From Neostapfia colusana (lineage: Eukaryota > Streptophyta > Magnoliopsida > Poales > Poaceae), in the NCBI GenBank assembly GCA_030760725.1, contig JASWHV010000001.1, forward strand, positions 73,367,683 through 73,431,682: 64,000 bases of DNA. Reading direction: 5' to 3'. The translations under genes and the position numbers were made by a program. A model generated the notes under the pieces. It did not search any database, was not told the origin of the DNA, and saw nothing but the letters and a program-made list of their open reading frames with translations. Positions 11,361-21,885 of this stretch are shown one piece after another (position 1 is the stretch's first letter; every line of letters starts with the position of its first letter).

Positions 11361-11610
11361 GTTCATGAAGACCCCCGGGCAACACCTGTGATGGAGCCCT
11401 AAAGAATAATATTCCGCTGCTAGTTTATTTACTTGTGATGAAGCATTAGTGTCCATTGAGACATTTGCGATGTAAGACTTATTTATATTCGACACCTGGC
11501 TTGTAATAAATGATGCTTCACTATTTGTCATCACATGTATGAGAAAATGATCCTGGCATACATGTGATATTCACTTGGTTGTTCTTCGGAAAAACCGGGT
11601 GTGACAGAGG

Positions 11611-11623
11611 TGGTATCAGAGCC
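11611..11623 (+). promoter_or_regulatory. Primer binding site of element B (tRNA-iMet)
   Basis: TGGTATCAGAGCC lies 4 nt after the 5' LTR. Confidence 0.92.
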
Positions 11624-11826
11624 AAGGTTGCCCGTAGGAACATGGACCTAGGTAGAAATGGACGTATTTAAGGGCCCTATTTTCTTAAAAACTATTTTCC
11701 AAGGTGTGGGTTGAAGAGTGTTATTTAAGGAGTCATTTTCTTCATCTTATCCCAAAATTTTCATTCAAAATGGGATTTTTGTTTAAAAAGTTTATCTAAC
11801 CTAATTTTAAATTCTTTTTGTTTTAG

Positions 11827-12606
11827 ATGGTTCGCATGATTCGCACCGCTCGCAAGTCCACAGGAGGGAGAGTTCCCGTAGTTGCCCTTGCCGAAAGAGA
11901 GGAGAGTCGTCCAGTGATGTACCTTTCCTACGGATTGGCAGTAGGAGACTTGTTGCGCCGTCTTCGACGTATGCTCGAAGCCGCAGGCAATACGGGCAAG
12001 CTCATCATCCACTATAACTCCACCAGGACCATCCGTGAGAAGAGGGAAGAATGGAGTTCGGAGATGAGGATCATACACGAGAATCAGCTGCTTAAGATTC
12101 ACCACTCTCCAGCTTGTCGAGCAACACAAGTTGACGCGGAGAGAGATGTCACCTGGGAGGCCATCACCTGCCAGAGTCACATCTATCGTCGCCACTTGGA
12201 CAAAACTGAGTACATGTATGTCCTCCAACGTGAGAGTGGCACCACGGAGTACAAGTACCCACCGGTGCAGCAAGGGACTTCCCATGAGCACATGGACTTG
12301 TGCTTGGAGGATGCTGCTATGCTCAGCACTCGACTGCAGGAGTGTTAACAAGAGGTTCAGGATGTCCGGGACACCCTGAAGGAAACGGAGGCGTTGCTGC
12401 AAGCTTGCTTAAAGGCGAGAGAAAGAGGAGATGGGAATGAACTGTGTGTCACCGTGAATGATACATGGACTCCTGACTCCCCGGATCGCCGAGCGATCAG
12501 GCGTCGTCGCACTTCTCCACCAGCAGCCTCCCCACCCAAAGCAGAGTCAGAAGGTAGCCGAAATGAGGAGGAAGATCCCGAGGAGCCAGCTCAAGAGGTC
12601 GAGTAG
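11827..12606 (+). pseudogene. Extra pre-gag ORF with histone H3-tail-like N-terminus (one stop)
   Basis: This 259-residue frame lies between primer site and gag, has the same length as the D copy (40980-41759), and is broken by TAA at 12346-12348 where D has CAA. The first residues, MVRMIRTARKSTGGRVP, align in register with histone H3 counted from Met: R3, T7-G14 and P17 are identical, then L21 and A22. The middle is a basic/mixed globular-looking region (LLRRLRRMLEAAG, HYNSTRTIREKREEW, SHIYRRHLDKTEYMYVLQRE). Residues about 155-195 look like a coiled coil, and the end is Pro/Glu-rich and acidic. I recognise no named family. The start codon directly follows 'ttgttttag', resembling a splice acceptor. 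By eye, in the first 60 codons silent changes against D outnumber replacements about 8 to 5. Confidence 0.75.
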
Positions 12607-12869
12607 TCGAGTCGTTACGTAGTTAATGGTGTGATAATGCTTGGTGTGTGACTTGAGTTGTGGAAGCCATGAGCAATTGTCCACAGCCTCGTCTTCAGAT
12701 TGTTTTGCTTTGGTGTGTGAACCCACAGGAAATAATAGTGCATTTATTTGGTGTGAGATATAAACCCTCGTAAAATTTTAACAAAGCCTCAACACCTCAA
12801 AGTACCAACAAATGAAAGTAGTAAGATGATACTAAATGGTATCAAATTAACATTTGTTGATTCTGCCAG

Positions 12870-15800
12870 ATGGCCGGAAGAGGAAAAGGACGTGCTGCCA
12901 ACCCCGCCAACAACAATGATGAGGCATGCAACCCTCATCTTTCTGGAGGTCAGGACAGGGGTGGTCGCCGTGAAGAAGTTGACCCTCTCCACCAAATGCT
13001 GGAGAATCAAAATCAGCTTATCCAGAACTTGACTCAAGTGGTGGCCAACTTGCATCAAGTTCCACCTCCACAAGCTGCACCACGCCAACCAAGGTTGAGT
13101 GAGTTTCTAGGAACTCAACCTCCAAAGTTTGCAAGTGCTGCTGAACCTCTGGAGGCAGATGATTGGCTGAAGACCATTGAAAGTAAGATGAGGATCATAC
13201 AGTGCCAAGGGTATGAGAGGGTGCTGTTTGCCTCTCATCAATTGCATGGACCTTCTGCTGATTGGTGGACCGCCTACGTGGCCGCCCATCATGACCCTGA
13301 GAGCATCACTTGGGAAGAGTTCAAGCGTAGCTTCCGCAACCATTACATCCCAAGAGGTGAACTCAAAAACAAGAGGAAGGAGTTTTTGGGACTGCAGCAG
13401 GGAAACATGACGGTGAGGGAATACCTCACTAAATTTACTCAACTATCCCGTTATGCTCCACGAGACATAGAGACTGATGAGCAGAAACAAGATTGTTTCG
13501 TGGAAGGACTTACCGCAGAGATGCAGTGTGCAATGTCCTCAAATGAGTATGAAAGCTTTCAAAAGATGGTGGACAGAGCATTTGTGGTGGAAAGGAAGCT
13601 AAAGGCCCTGGAAAATGAGAATAAGAGGAAGGCTGGGTGGTCACATCAAGCCTCAGGGAGCAACACCCGCCCACGTTTGATGCAGCAACCTACGGGGCAG
13701 ACGAGTCGTGCTGCGGTACCCTATTCAGCACCAAGAGGGTACAACCCAAACTACAGGCCTCCCGCAGCACCAGCACAGCCGCAGCGTCAGTTTGTGCAGC
13801 AGCCTCGCCCCGCATATCCACCTCGACCAGCAGTGCAAGGACCCCCAAACCAACCCCAAGACAACAAGGGCCAAGCATCTAAGATTGGGGTGCAATGTTT
13901 CAGCTGTGGTGAAGTGGGGCACTACGCCCATAAATGCCCAAAGAAGAAGCCTGCGCTGCCACAACAGCAGAATGTATTGAGAGGACGGGTGAACCATGTC
14001 ACTATGGAGGAAGCACAAGAGGCACCCGACGTGGTAGTTGGTAAGTTTCCTGCCAATTTACATCTTGCAACTCTGCTGTTTGATTCTGGTGCTACCCACT
14101 CGTTCATTGCTCAAGGGTTTGTTAAGAAGCATGACCTAGCAACCACACAAATGAACCATATGCTAGCCGTAAACTCTCCAGGTGGAGAAATAAGGACAAG
14201 ACAAGTGTGTCCCAAAGTGAGCCTAGACATTAATGGGGTAGTATTTACGGCTAACCTCATAGTGATAGATTCACAAGGGATAGATATTATTTTGGGTATG
14301 GATTGGTTGACCAAACATAAAGGAATCATCCATTGTTCGACCAGAACGGTGGAATTAACTCACCCCAGTTGCACCAGAGTAAAGTTTATAACAATACACG
14401 AGCCTAGGAGGGACATCAAATTAAATCAAGTGGAGGTGAAAGTTGAGGAAATCAGGACTATCAGGGAATATCCAGATGTTTTTCCGGAGGAGTTGCCAGG
14501 TATGCCTCCCGACCGTGAAGTGGAATTCGCAATTGAGCTAGTACCGGGAACAGCCCCGATATACAAGAGACCTTATCGAATTGACTCCAAGCAGCTAGAA
14601 GAGCTCAAGGATCATTTGAGAGAATTGACGGAGAAGGGGTATGTTCGCCCTGGTTCCTCACCATGGGGAGCTCCGGTGATATTTGTGCCTAAGAAAGATG
14701 GAACTCAAAGGTTATGCGTGGATTACCGTGCCTTGAATGAGGTAACCATCAAGAACAAGTACCCATTACCCCGCATTGAAGACTTGTTTGATCAGTTAAG
14801 GGGAGCTTGTGTGTTCTCGAAAATTGATCTCAGGTCGGGATACCACCAACTCAAGATAAGGCAATCTGATATTCCCAAGACAGCTTTCGTATCTCGGTAC
14901 GGACTGTATGAATACACTGTCATGCCTTTCGGGCTAACCAATGCCCCGGCATATTTCATGTACCTCATGAACAAGGTATTCATGGAATATCTGGACAAAT
15001 TTGTGGTGGTTTTCATAGATGATATTCTCGTCTTCTCCAAAGATGAAGAAGAACATGAGAAACATCTAAGGTTGGTGTTACAGAGGCTGAGAGAACACCA
15101 ACTATATGCCAAGTTGAGCAAGTGTGAGTTTTGGCTGAAAAGAGTTCCCTTTTTATGACATATCATCTCGGAGGGAGGAATCTCCGTAGATCCCGCCAAA
15201 ATCGAAGATATCCAGAAGTGGAAAACCCCTGAAAATGTCGGGGAAGTTCGAAGCTTTTTGGGATTGGCTGGATACTATCGACGGTTTATTGAGGGATTCT
15301 CCAAGATCTCGAGACCTCTCACCAAACTGTTGGAAAAGGGAATCACATTCACCTGGACGCCACAATGCGATACGAGCTTTCAGGAGCTAAAGAAGAGATT
15401 GACAACAGCCCCAGTGTTGGTTATGCCAGATATGCAGAAGAATTTCACAGTGTACTGCGATGCCTCTGGAAACAGGATGGGATGTGTTCTCATGCAAGAA
15501 GGACATGTCGTGGCATATGCATCCCGGCAGCTTCGGAAGCACGAGAAGAACTATCCTACACATGACCTAGAACTAGCTGCAGTGGTACACGCGTTGAAAA
15601 TTTGGCGGCACTATTTGATGGGGAAGAGGACAGAGATATATACGGATCATAAGAGTTTGAAGTACATATTCACACAGCCAGATCTCAACCTCAGACAAAG
15701 GAGATGGTTAGAGTTAATCAATGACTTTGATGTGGGCATCAACTATCATCCCGGAAAAGCAAACGTCGTGGCCGATGCTTTGAGTCGGAAAGTGCAGGTC

Positions 15801-17339
15801 AATAAGTTGAGTTTGAAGGACATGCCCGCAGAATTGAAGGACGAGGTTATAAGGCTCAATCTATGTCTAGTAAATAGTGGTGAAGACATCGCCATGGAAG
15901 TGGACTCCACACTCGAGCAAGACATACGCGAGGGCCAAAAGAATGATGAGAAGATACAAGAGATCAGACAGCTCATCAAGGAAAATAAAGCTCCTGGTTT
16001 TAGAGAGGATGAACAAGGAACGGTGTGGCACGGGAAAAGGATCTGTGTGCCAGAAGTAAAGGAGATCCGTGAATTAATTTTGAAGGAGGATCACGATTCC
16101 GACTATTCCATTCATCCTGGGAGTACGAAGATGTACCAGGACCTCAAGAGCAGGTATTGGTGGTATGGCATGAAGCGAGATGTCGCGGAACATGTTGCCC
16201 TATGTGACACATGTCAGTTGGTGAAAGCAGAACATCAACGACCCGCGGGATTGTTGCAACCACTCAAAGTGCCTGAATGGAAGTGGGAAGAAATCAGCAT
16301 GGATTTTGTTGTGGGATTGCCTAGGACCCAATCCGGGTATGATTCAATATGGGTCATTATTGATAGGCTAACCAAGGTAGCTCATTTCATTCCTGTGAAA
16401 GAAAGCTACAGCGGATCCAAATTGGCAGAATTGTACATGTCAAGGATTGTGTGTTACCATGGAGTGCCAAAGAAGATAGTGTCGGACCGAGGGACACAGT
16501 TCACCTCGAGGTTTTGGCAGAAGTTGCATGAAACCATGGGAACCCATCTGAACTTCAGCTCTGCCTATCATCCCCAAACTGACGGGCAGACGGAGAGAAC
16601 CAATCAGATCCTTGAAAATATGTTAAGGGCATGTGCACTCAAAAACAATAGAAGTTGGTACAAGAACTTACTGTATGCGGAGTTTTCCTATAACAACAGC
16701 TACCAAGCTAGTATGAAGATGTCACCGTTTGAAGCTTTGTATGGAAGGAAGTGCAGAACTCCCCTATTTTGGAACCAAACAGGAGAAAGTAAAGTGTTTG
16801 GTCCAGAAGTGCTACAAGAAGCCGAGGCAAAGGTGAGGGAGATTCGCAACAACTTGAGGATAGCACAAACACGCCAGAAGAGTTATGCTGATGTACGAAG
16901 AAGAGAGCTCGTTTTCAACGTGGGAGACTATGTTTATCTCAAGGTGTCCCCTATCAGAGGACTTCGTCGGTTCAAGGTGAAAGGGAAGTTGTCACCTCGA
17001 TACATCGGACCTATTCAAGTTTTGGAAAGGAAAGGCGAAGTGGCGTACCAACTAGAGTTACCGGTTCATCTATCGGACGTGCACGATGTGTTCCATGTGT
17101 CACAACTCAAGAAATGTCTGAGGACGCCTGAAGAGGTGTTACCCATGAATGAAGTGGATGTAGCTGAGGATTTGTCTTATGCCGAGCAACCATACAAGAT
17201 TTTGGAGACAATGGAACGCCTCACCAGAAATAAAAGAATCCGGATGTGCAAGGTGCAGTGGAAGCATCACTCAGAAGAGGAAACCACCTGGGAACGGGAA
17301 GATGAGCTCAAGGCACAATTTCCGGAATTGTTTTCTTAG
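12870..17339 (+). pseudogene. gag-pol: Element B gag-pol polyprotein, one internal stop
   Basis: Single frame of 1,489 codons plus stop. The start MAGRGKGRAA follows 'gattctgccag'. Gag core is at about residues 75-250, zinc knuckle CFSCGEVGHYAHKC from 343, protease LLFDSGATHSF with Asp405, RT IDLRSGYHQ and FIDDILVFSK (Asp717/718). A TGA at 15156-15158 (residue 763) sits where A encodes the Gly of LLGHIIS. RNase H follows (YCDASG, DLELAAVVHAL, TDHKSLKYI, ADALSRK), then the integrase zinc region and D1145, D1206, E1242 with the classic 35-residue gap. The chromodomain-like tail (CKVQWKHHSEEETTWERE) ends at 17339. All catalytic residues are present, so the stop is the only visible lesion. Confidence 0.94.
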
Positions 17340-17370
17340 AAACACCAATCTCGAGGACGAGATTTCTTTT

Positions 17371-17380
17371 AAGGGGGGTA
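17371..17380 (+). promoter_or_regulatory. Polypurine tract of element B
   Basis: AAGGGGGGTA lies 4 nt before the 3' LTR, preceded by the block 'ctcgaggacgagatttc' shared with A and C. Confidence 0.9.
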
Positions 17381-17384
17381 GAGC

Positions 17385-19110
17385 TGTAACACCGCAAATT
17401 TTGATTCAAAACTCTAAACCAAGTTCAGAGGGGAATTTAAAAATTTTTGGACGTGTTGCATGTTTTGCAAAAATTCAAATTCAAACTGGAATTCAAATTA
17501 GACTCAAAACAGAAAAGAAATGGAAAAAAGAAAAAGAGAAACGGGAAAAAAACCGGCCAGTGGGCCGAAACCCGCCAGCCGGCCCAGTTTCCCCCGCGCC
17601 AGCCCGCCCCCGCGCGCGCCGCGCTGTCTCTCACAGACGGGTGGGACCCACCTGTCATCCCTAACCCCGCGACCCCGGACTCTCCCGCGCGCGCGCGATC
17701 TTAACCGATCGAAATACCGCGTCCCTCAGCCCGAATTCCGGTCCCAGAAGAATCAAACTCGATCACAACTGACCCACCGCCCTCCCCCGGCTATAAAAAC
17801 CCCAGCCCCGATCGGTTTTTCCCACGCGATCGCCGATTTTTACTCCGGTGAGCACCGAGACTTCGCCGGTGAATTCTGGCCGATCTAAGCTCGGAAACTC
17901 TGATCTAACTCGCTGGTCTTGATCCACCGCCTCCGGGGAGCTTTGCAGGTGCAGAAAACTCGGGGACTTACGGTGTAAACACAGCGCCGACGAGCTTCGC
18001 CGTGGTTTTGCCTCGGACCTCGCCGTCGATCACTTTCCAGGACCCCCGAGCTCGAGAAAACCCCCGAGGTGAGATCCCTGACCTCCCCTCTACCGATCTA
18101 TGCCATAAGATCACAGTTCTAGGCAGAATTCTCGAGGATCCGAAACTTTCCGGCGAGATCGCCGCTTCCCGCCGCCGTGCGCCACCGGCAGCGCCGCCCG
18201 CGCTCGATCAGAGCGACGTGGCCGCTTGTGCGCCGTTTATTTTAAATCGCACGGTAGACTTTAAAACCCCACGTACCGGTTCGATGTTATAATCTCAGCC
18301 GTCGGTTTAAAATCGGACGGTCCACGTCAGCCCCGCGTTATAAAGACTGGAATTCTTACGTGCTACCCCCTGGGGTTCTCGGGAAATAAGAGCTAGCCCC
18401 GGAAACTTCTGATCTAGCCCCTGGAACTCCAGAAAATCATGTAAATTCATTTAAAAATCAGTTTTAGCCCCTGGACTTAATAAAAATTAGGAAAAACACC
18501 TCTGATAAGTGTAGCTAGACCCCTGGAAATTATGAAAATAATATTATAGACTCTGTAATGGGGTGAGTTCATTATTTTAGCCCTGTTTAGTATTTAATTT
18601 AGAAAATTGAATATGTGACTAGTATTTAAAAATTAAAAAGTGGGACAAACATAATTGTCAAGATTAATTAAAAACTTTCTCAGTACTTAGGAAACCTTGG
18701 AGTGAGATAAAACTATATTTTGGGCTGAAATGAATCTGTTTTATTTGTTATTCACATTTAATTGTATAGGGACACATTTTTAAGTAAAGAATAGCTATAG
18801 AAAAAAATAGGGAAAATAATTATGAAATAGTTTACATCAGAGGCCAAGGTCAAAATATGTTATTAAATTATTTAGGACCAAAACCTATACTGTTTAGATG
18901 ATGTGTATTACTAATTTCATAATAAAATACACAATTATGCATAGGAATATAAATCTGAAAATATAGCAACTAGTAAATGATAAATGGAGTTTTTAAAATC
19001 CAAAGAGTTCAGTTTAGGGTTGATAGAAATTATGAAGGAACATATGGAGAAGAAAAATACTTTTCATACATACTTGGTAGTTTAATATAAGGAATTTATT
19101 TAAAACTGAA

Positions 19111-19158
<48 letters not shown>

Positions 19159-20795
19159 TGTAAGTATAAATAAAAGTGTATGCAAGCCACAGATCAACAC
19201 ACAAAGTAACCACAACACATATAATGGTGAATGAATTTCATAAATATGAATGTGTGGTTTGTATGAAGTAAGAAGTGTGAACTATGTCTTATGATTGTTA
19301 TTTTTCTTTTGCTATGTGTGATGGTATGAAGTAGAACCTGTTCAAGAGCAAATTATTCCTTTCCAAGATCAGGACTACCCATTTCAAGAGCAGCAAGAAG
19401 GAGGCAAGTGTCCTTGACCACTTTGATCCTATGCTAGGATGTGTAGGTAGAATTATTTGCATTGTCAAATGAAATATGAAACCCATGCTAGGAAGTTTCC
19501 CTAGAATTGCATTACCTTGCTTCCTTGTAGCTTGGGTTGGGATTTATTTTGTCATGTCATTTATTTACATGCATATGCTTAGCCATGCTTAGAATGGGAT
19601 GTTTGGGATATGAGATCATCAGTTTATTATACCATACTCTTGAATGAGCTATTGTGAGTTATGTAGATGTAGGGATCAAGGCAAGTTGGATGTTTTGGTT
19701 GTGTGCTGGGTGCACGAGACTTGGGTTTGTGTTTAGTACTTGCCTGGATCCTAAGGACCGGTTCATGGAGCATGTAACCCGGCTTTACAGTGCCAACCAC
19801 ATGCTGAGATGGGGCAGCTTGGCCAATTAATTAGGTGTATCCCCGGCGTAGTATGGGTGTGTTGGATGGTGCGGGGAGTGGGTGTCAGCTGGACTACCAT
19901 ATGAACCGCAAGGCTCAAGAGGGGGCCACTGCAGCGGGGTTGGAGCCTCTTGTATGCTGTTAGGGGTGAAACCTCAGTGGGCCACGCTCGTCGGGAATCC
20001 CTTTGTAAAGGCTTCGTAGTGATCTCCTGGCTGCACACCTGGGAAGTGTGAATGTGGATCGTAGCCACTGGCATAATGGAGGTTCTTTTAGTCCACCCGA
20101 CAACGGGGGATGAAATCACTACATGTGGGTACAGTGGTACAAACTCTGCAGAGTCAAAACTGTCTTGACAGCCGTGCTCACGGTTAAGAGCGGCCTGGAC
20201 TTATTCATGATTAGAGGATTGATGGTTTTGGAAGTTAAGCGGGGAGCTTAACATTGGTAATGATGTTATGGTTATTGGATTATGATGATGGGATTGGAGA
20301 TTGGGACCATTTCACCTGTGTAGTAATGTAGGTGCTTAATAAGCTAAGGTGATAGGTATTGATTGCGTAGTGCTTTAACCATGAGTTCAACCTCTCCTTG
20401 TTCTAGCCATGCATGATATAATTTTCCCACACTTGCTGAGTACCATTGGTACTCAACCTTGCATATTTGTTGGTTTATATTGCTGCTCAGGTCAAGATAA
20501 TGAGGTGGTGTATAATGACCAAGATTTTGGACCCGAGGAAGGTTTTTAGGTTCATGAAGACCCCCGGGCAACACCTGTGATGGAGCCCTAAAGAATAATA
20601 TTCCGCTGCTAGTTTATTTACTTGTGATGAAGCATTAGTGTCCATTGAGACATTTGCGATGTAAGACTTATTTATATTCGACACCTGGCTTGTAATAAAT
20701 GATGCTTCACTATTTGTCATCACATGTATGAGAAAATGATCCTGGCATACATGTGATATTCACTTGGTTGTTCTTCGGAAAAACCGGGTGTGACA
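17385..20795 (+). repeat. 3' LTR of element B (3,411 bp)
   Basis: It pairs with 8178-11606 at over 99% identity. TATA box 17791-17800, candidate exons 19335-19403 and 20491-20549, hairpin 20437-20455, AATAAA 20694-20699. Compared with the 5' LTR it has a longer TA repeat and lacks about 40 bp after it. Confidence 0.95.
19110..19155. repeat. CA/TA dinucleotide microsatellite in the B 3' LTR
   Basis: A (CA)n run passes into (TA)n of about 33 bp. The 5' LTR counterpart (about 9902-9930) is shorter. Confidence 0.85.
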
Positions 20796-20800
20796 TGCAT
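20796..20800. repeat. Target site duplication of element B (right copy)
   Basis: TGCAT is identical to 8173-8177. The A 3' LTR resumes at 20801. Confidence 0.93.
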
Positions 20801-21885
20801 GGCACAAGAGGGGGCCCACGGGTGGGAGAATTGGAGATTCTAGCCTGCCAGTGAAACCTTAGTGAGTCCATACATCTAGTAATCCCTTTGTAAAGGCTAT
20901 TTTGTGATCTCTTGGCCATACACCTATGGTTGTGTACTGGTATAATGGAGGTTCTGCAGTCGCCGACGGGTGACGAAATCACAAACTTGTGGGTAAAGAG
21001 GTGCAAACTCTGCAAAGTCTTGAAACTATCATGATAGCCGAGCTTACGGTCACGAGTGCCAGGCCAACTTCCATGATTAGTTGGGATGGTTATTGGTTTG
21101 GTTATGGTTTCGTTTTGGGACTGTTGAGTCCGGCTAATAAGATGGGTTGCATGACTGATTGAGTCATGACAACAAGGTTGGTCTCGGTGGGAGACGAAGT
21201 TGTTTATGAGATGAAATGGTAGCGAATACGAGATGGTATTCGTGAGATGGTAGCGAATACGAGGAGGTATTCGTGAGCAAGAACGAGGTTGATTGATGAC
21301 TGGTTGTGACATGGAAGGTAATGAACATAATGGAGGTATGATTGGTATTTTAATACATGTTGGGATTACATTCACTAAAATATGAGTTGCTGTTTCATCA
21401 TGGTTTGGATAAATAACTTTGCTTTCTGCAATGAGCCTTTTTATACCTACCTTGTTGTGAGCTACATATCATATTTTCCCGCACTTGCTGAGTACATCAT
21501 TGTACTCAAACTTGCATTATTATTTCATCATCAGCAACAGGAGAAGATTACTATGAAGATCAAGGGGAGCATTAGGCGTGTGATCTGTTCTCAACCTTGT
21601 CTGTGGGGATGGAGTAGAGATGGAGCCATTGCTGCCTAGAATTGCTTCCGCATTAGTTAAATTGCTTCCGCATTAGAATGAAGACTTCCGCTGCATAGAA
21701 ATAATACTTCCGCTGTGAGTATGAGTCCAAGACTCATGAAACATTGTAATAAACTCTGTTATTCGTGGTTATATATATTCTGAATTCAGTTTGTGGAGCG
21801 TATGTGTATGTGTGATGAACATCCTGGGCACACATATGCATCAGTTCTCAGTTCCGTGGTTTTCCACAGAATTGAGGGCGTCACA
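20801..21885 (+). repeat. 3' LTR of element A, second part
   Basis: It continues 6074-8177 after element B and ends GCGTCACA. It matches window positions 1-1002. It contains the hairpin 21489-21508, candidate terminal exon 21541-21575 (GEDYYEDQGEH, stop) and AATAAA 21748-21753. Confidence 0.93.

Larger units (their letters stand above)
8178..11606 (+). repeat. 5' LTR of element B (3,429 bp)
   Basis: TGTAACACC...GTGTGACA. The first 400 bp are U3. A TATA box lies at 8584-8593 and a donor-like CCGAG|GTGAGAT near 8862. The middle (9130-10100) is A/T-rich with a CA/TA repeat near 9905-9930. Candidate exons lie at 10145-10213 and 11302-11360, a hairpin at 11248-11266 and AATAAA at 11505-11510. Six-frame ORFs in the CpG-rich part straddle the TATA box and are not supported as genes. 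Confidence 0.94.
8178..20795 (+). mobile_element. Element B: young, nearly intact Tekay-type gypsy chromovirus with an extra ORF
   Basis: Complete structure of 12.6 kb: 5' LTR 8178-11606, primer site, pre-gag ORF 11827-12606, gag-pol 12870-17339, polypurine tract, 3' LTR 17385-20795, with duplication TGCAT on both sides. LTR ends are TGTAACACC...GTGTGACA. The two LTRs differ by about 22 substitutions in about 3.4 kb (by eye), which is about 0.25 million years at the commonly used grass rate of 1.3e-8 per site per year. Coding damage is one stop in the pre-gag ORF and one in pol. D and H belong to the same family. Confidence 0.95.
1..21885 (+). mobile_element. Element A: degenerate Tekay-type Ty3/gypsy chromovirus, split by nested element B
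   Basis: The element reads partial 5' LTR (1-1002), primer site, gag-pol (1558-6061), polypurine tract and 3' LTR (6074-8177 plus 20801-21885). The 3' LTR is interrupted by element B. LTR ends are TGTGAC...GTCACA. The 3' LTR is about 3.19 kb once B is removed, and its second half matches the window start, which identifies 1-1002 as the 5' LTR end. The order PR-RT-RH-IN followed by a chromodomain-like tail marks a Tekay/Del chromovirus. It is dead by sequence: at least five in-frame stops, two frameshifts, a lost protease aspartate and a lost integrase glutamate. Its 3' flank (21886 on) is F-family LTR, so it inserted into F1. The 5' target duplication lies off the window. Confidence 0.93.

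Noticed and set aside
11761..12402. 213-residue antisense ORF opposite the pre-gag ORF
   Set aside because: Shadow of the real frame on the other strand. No motif, and the sense frame explains codon changes between B and D better.
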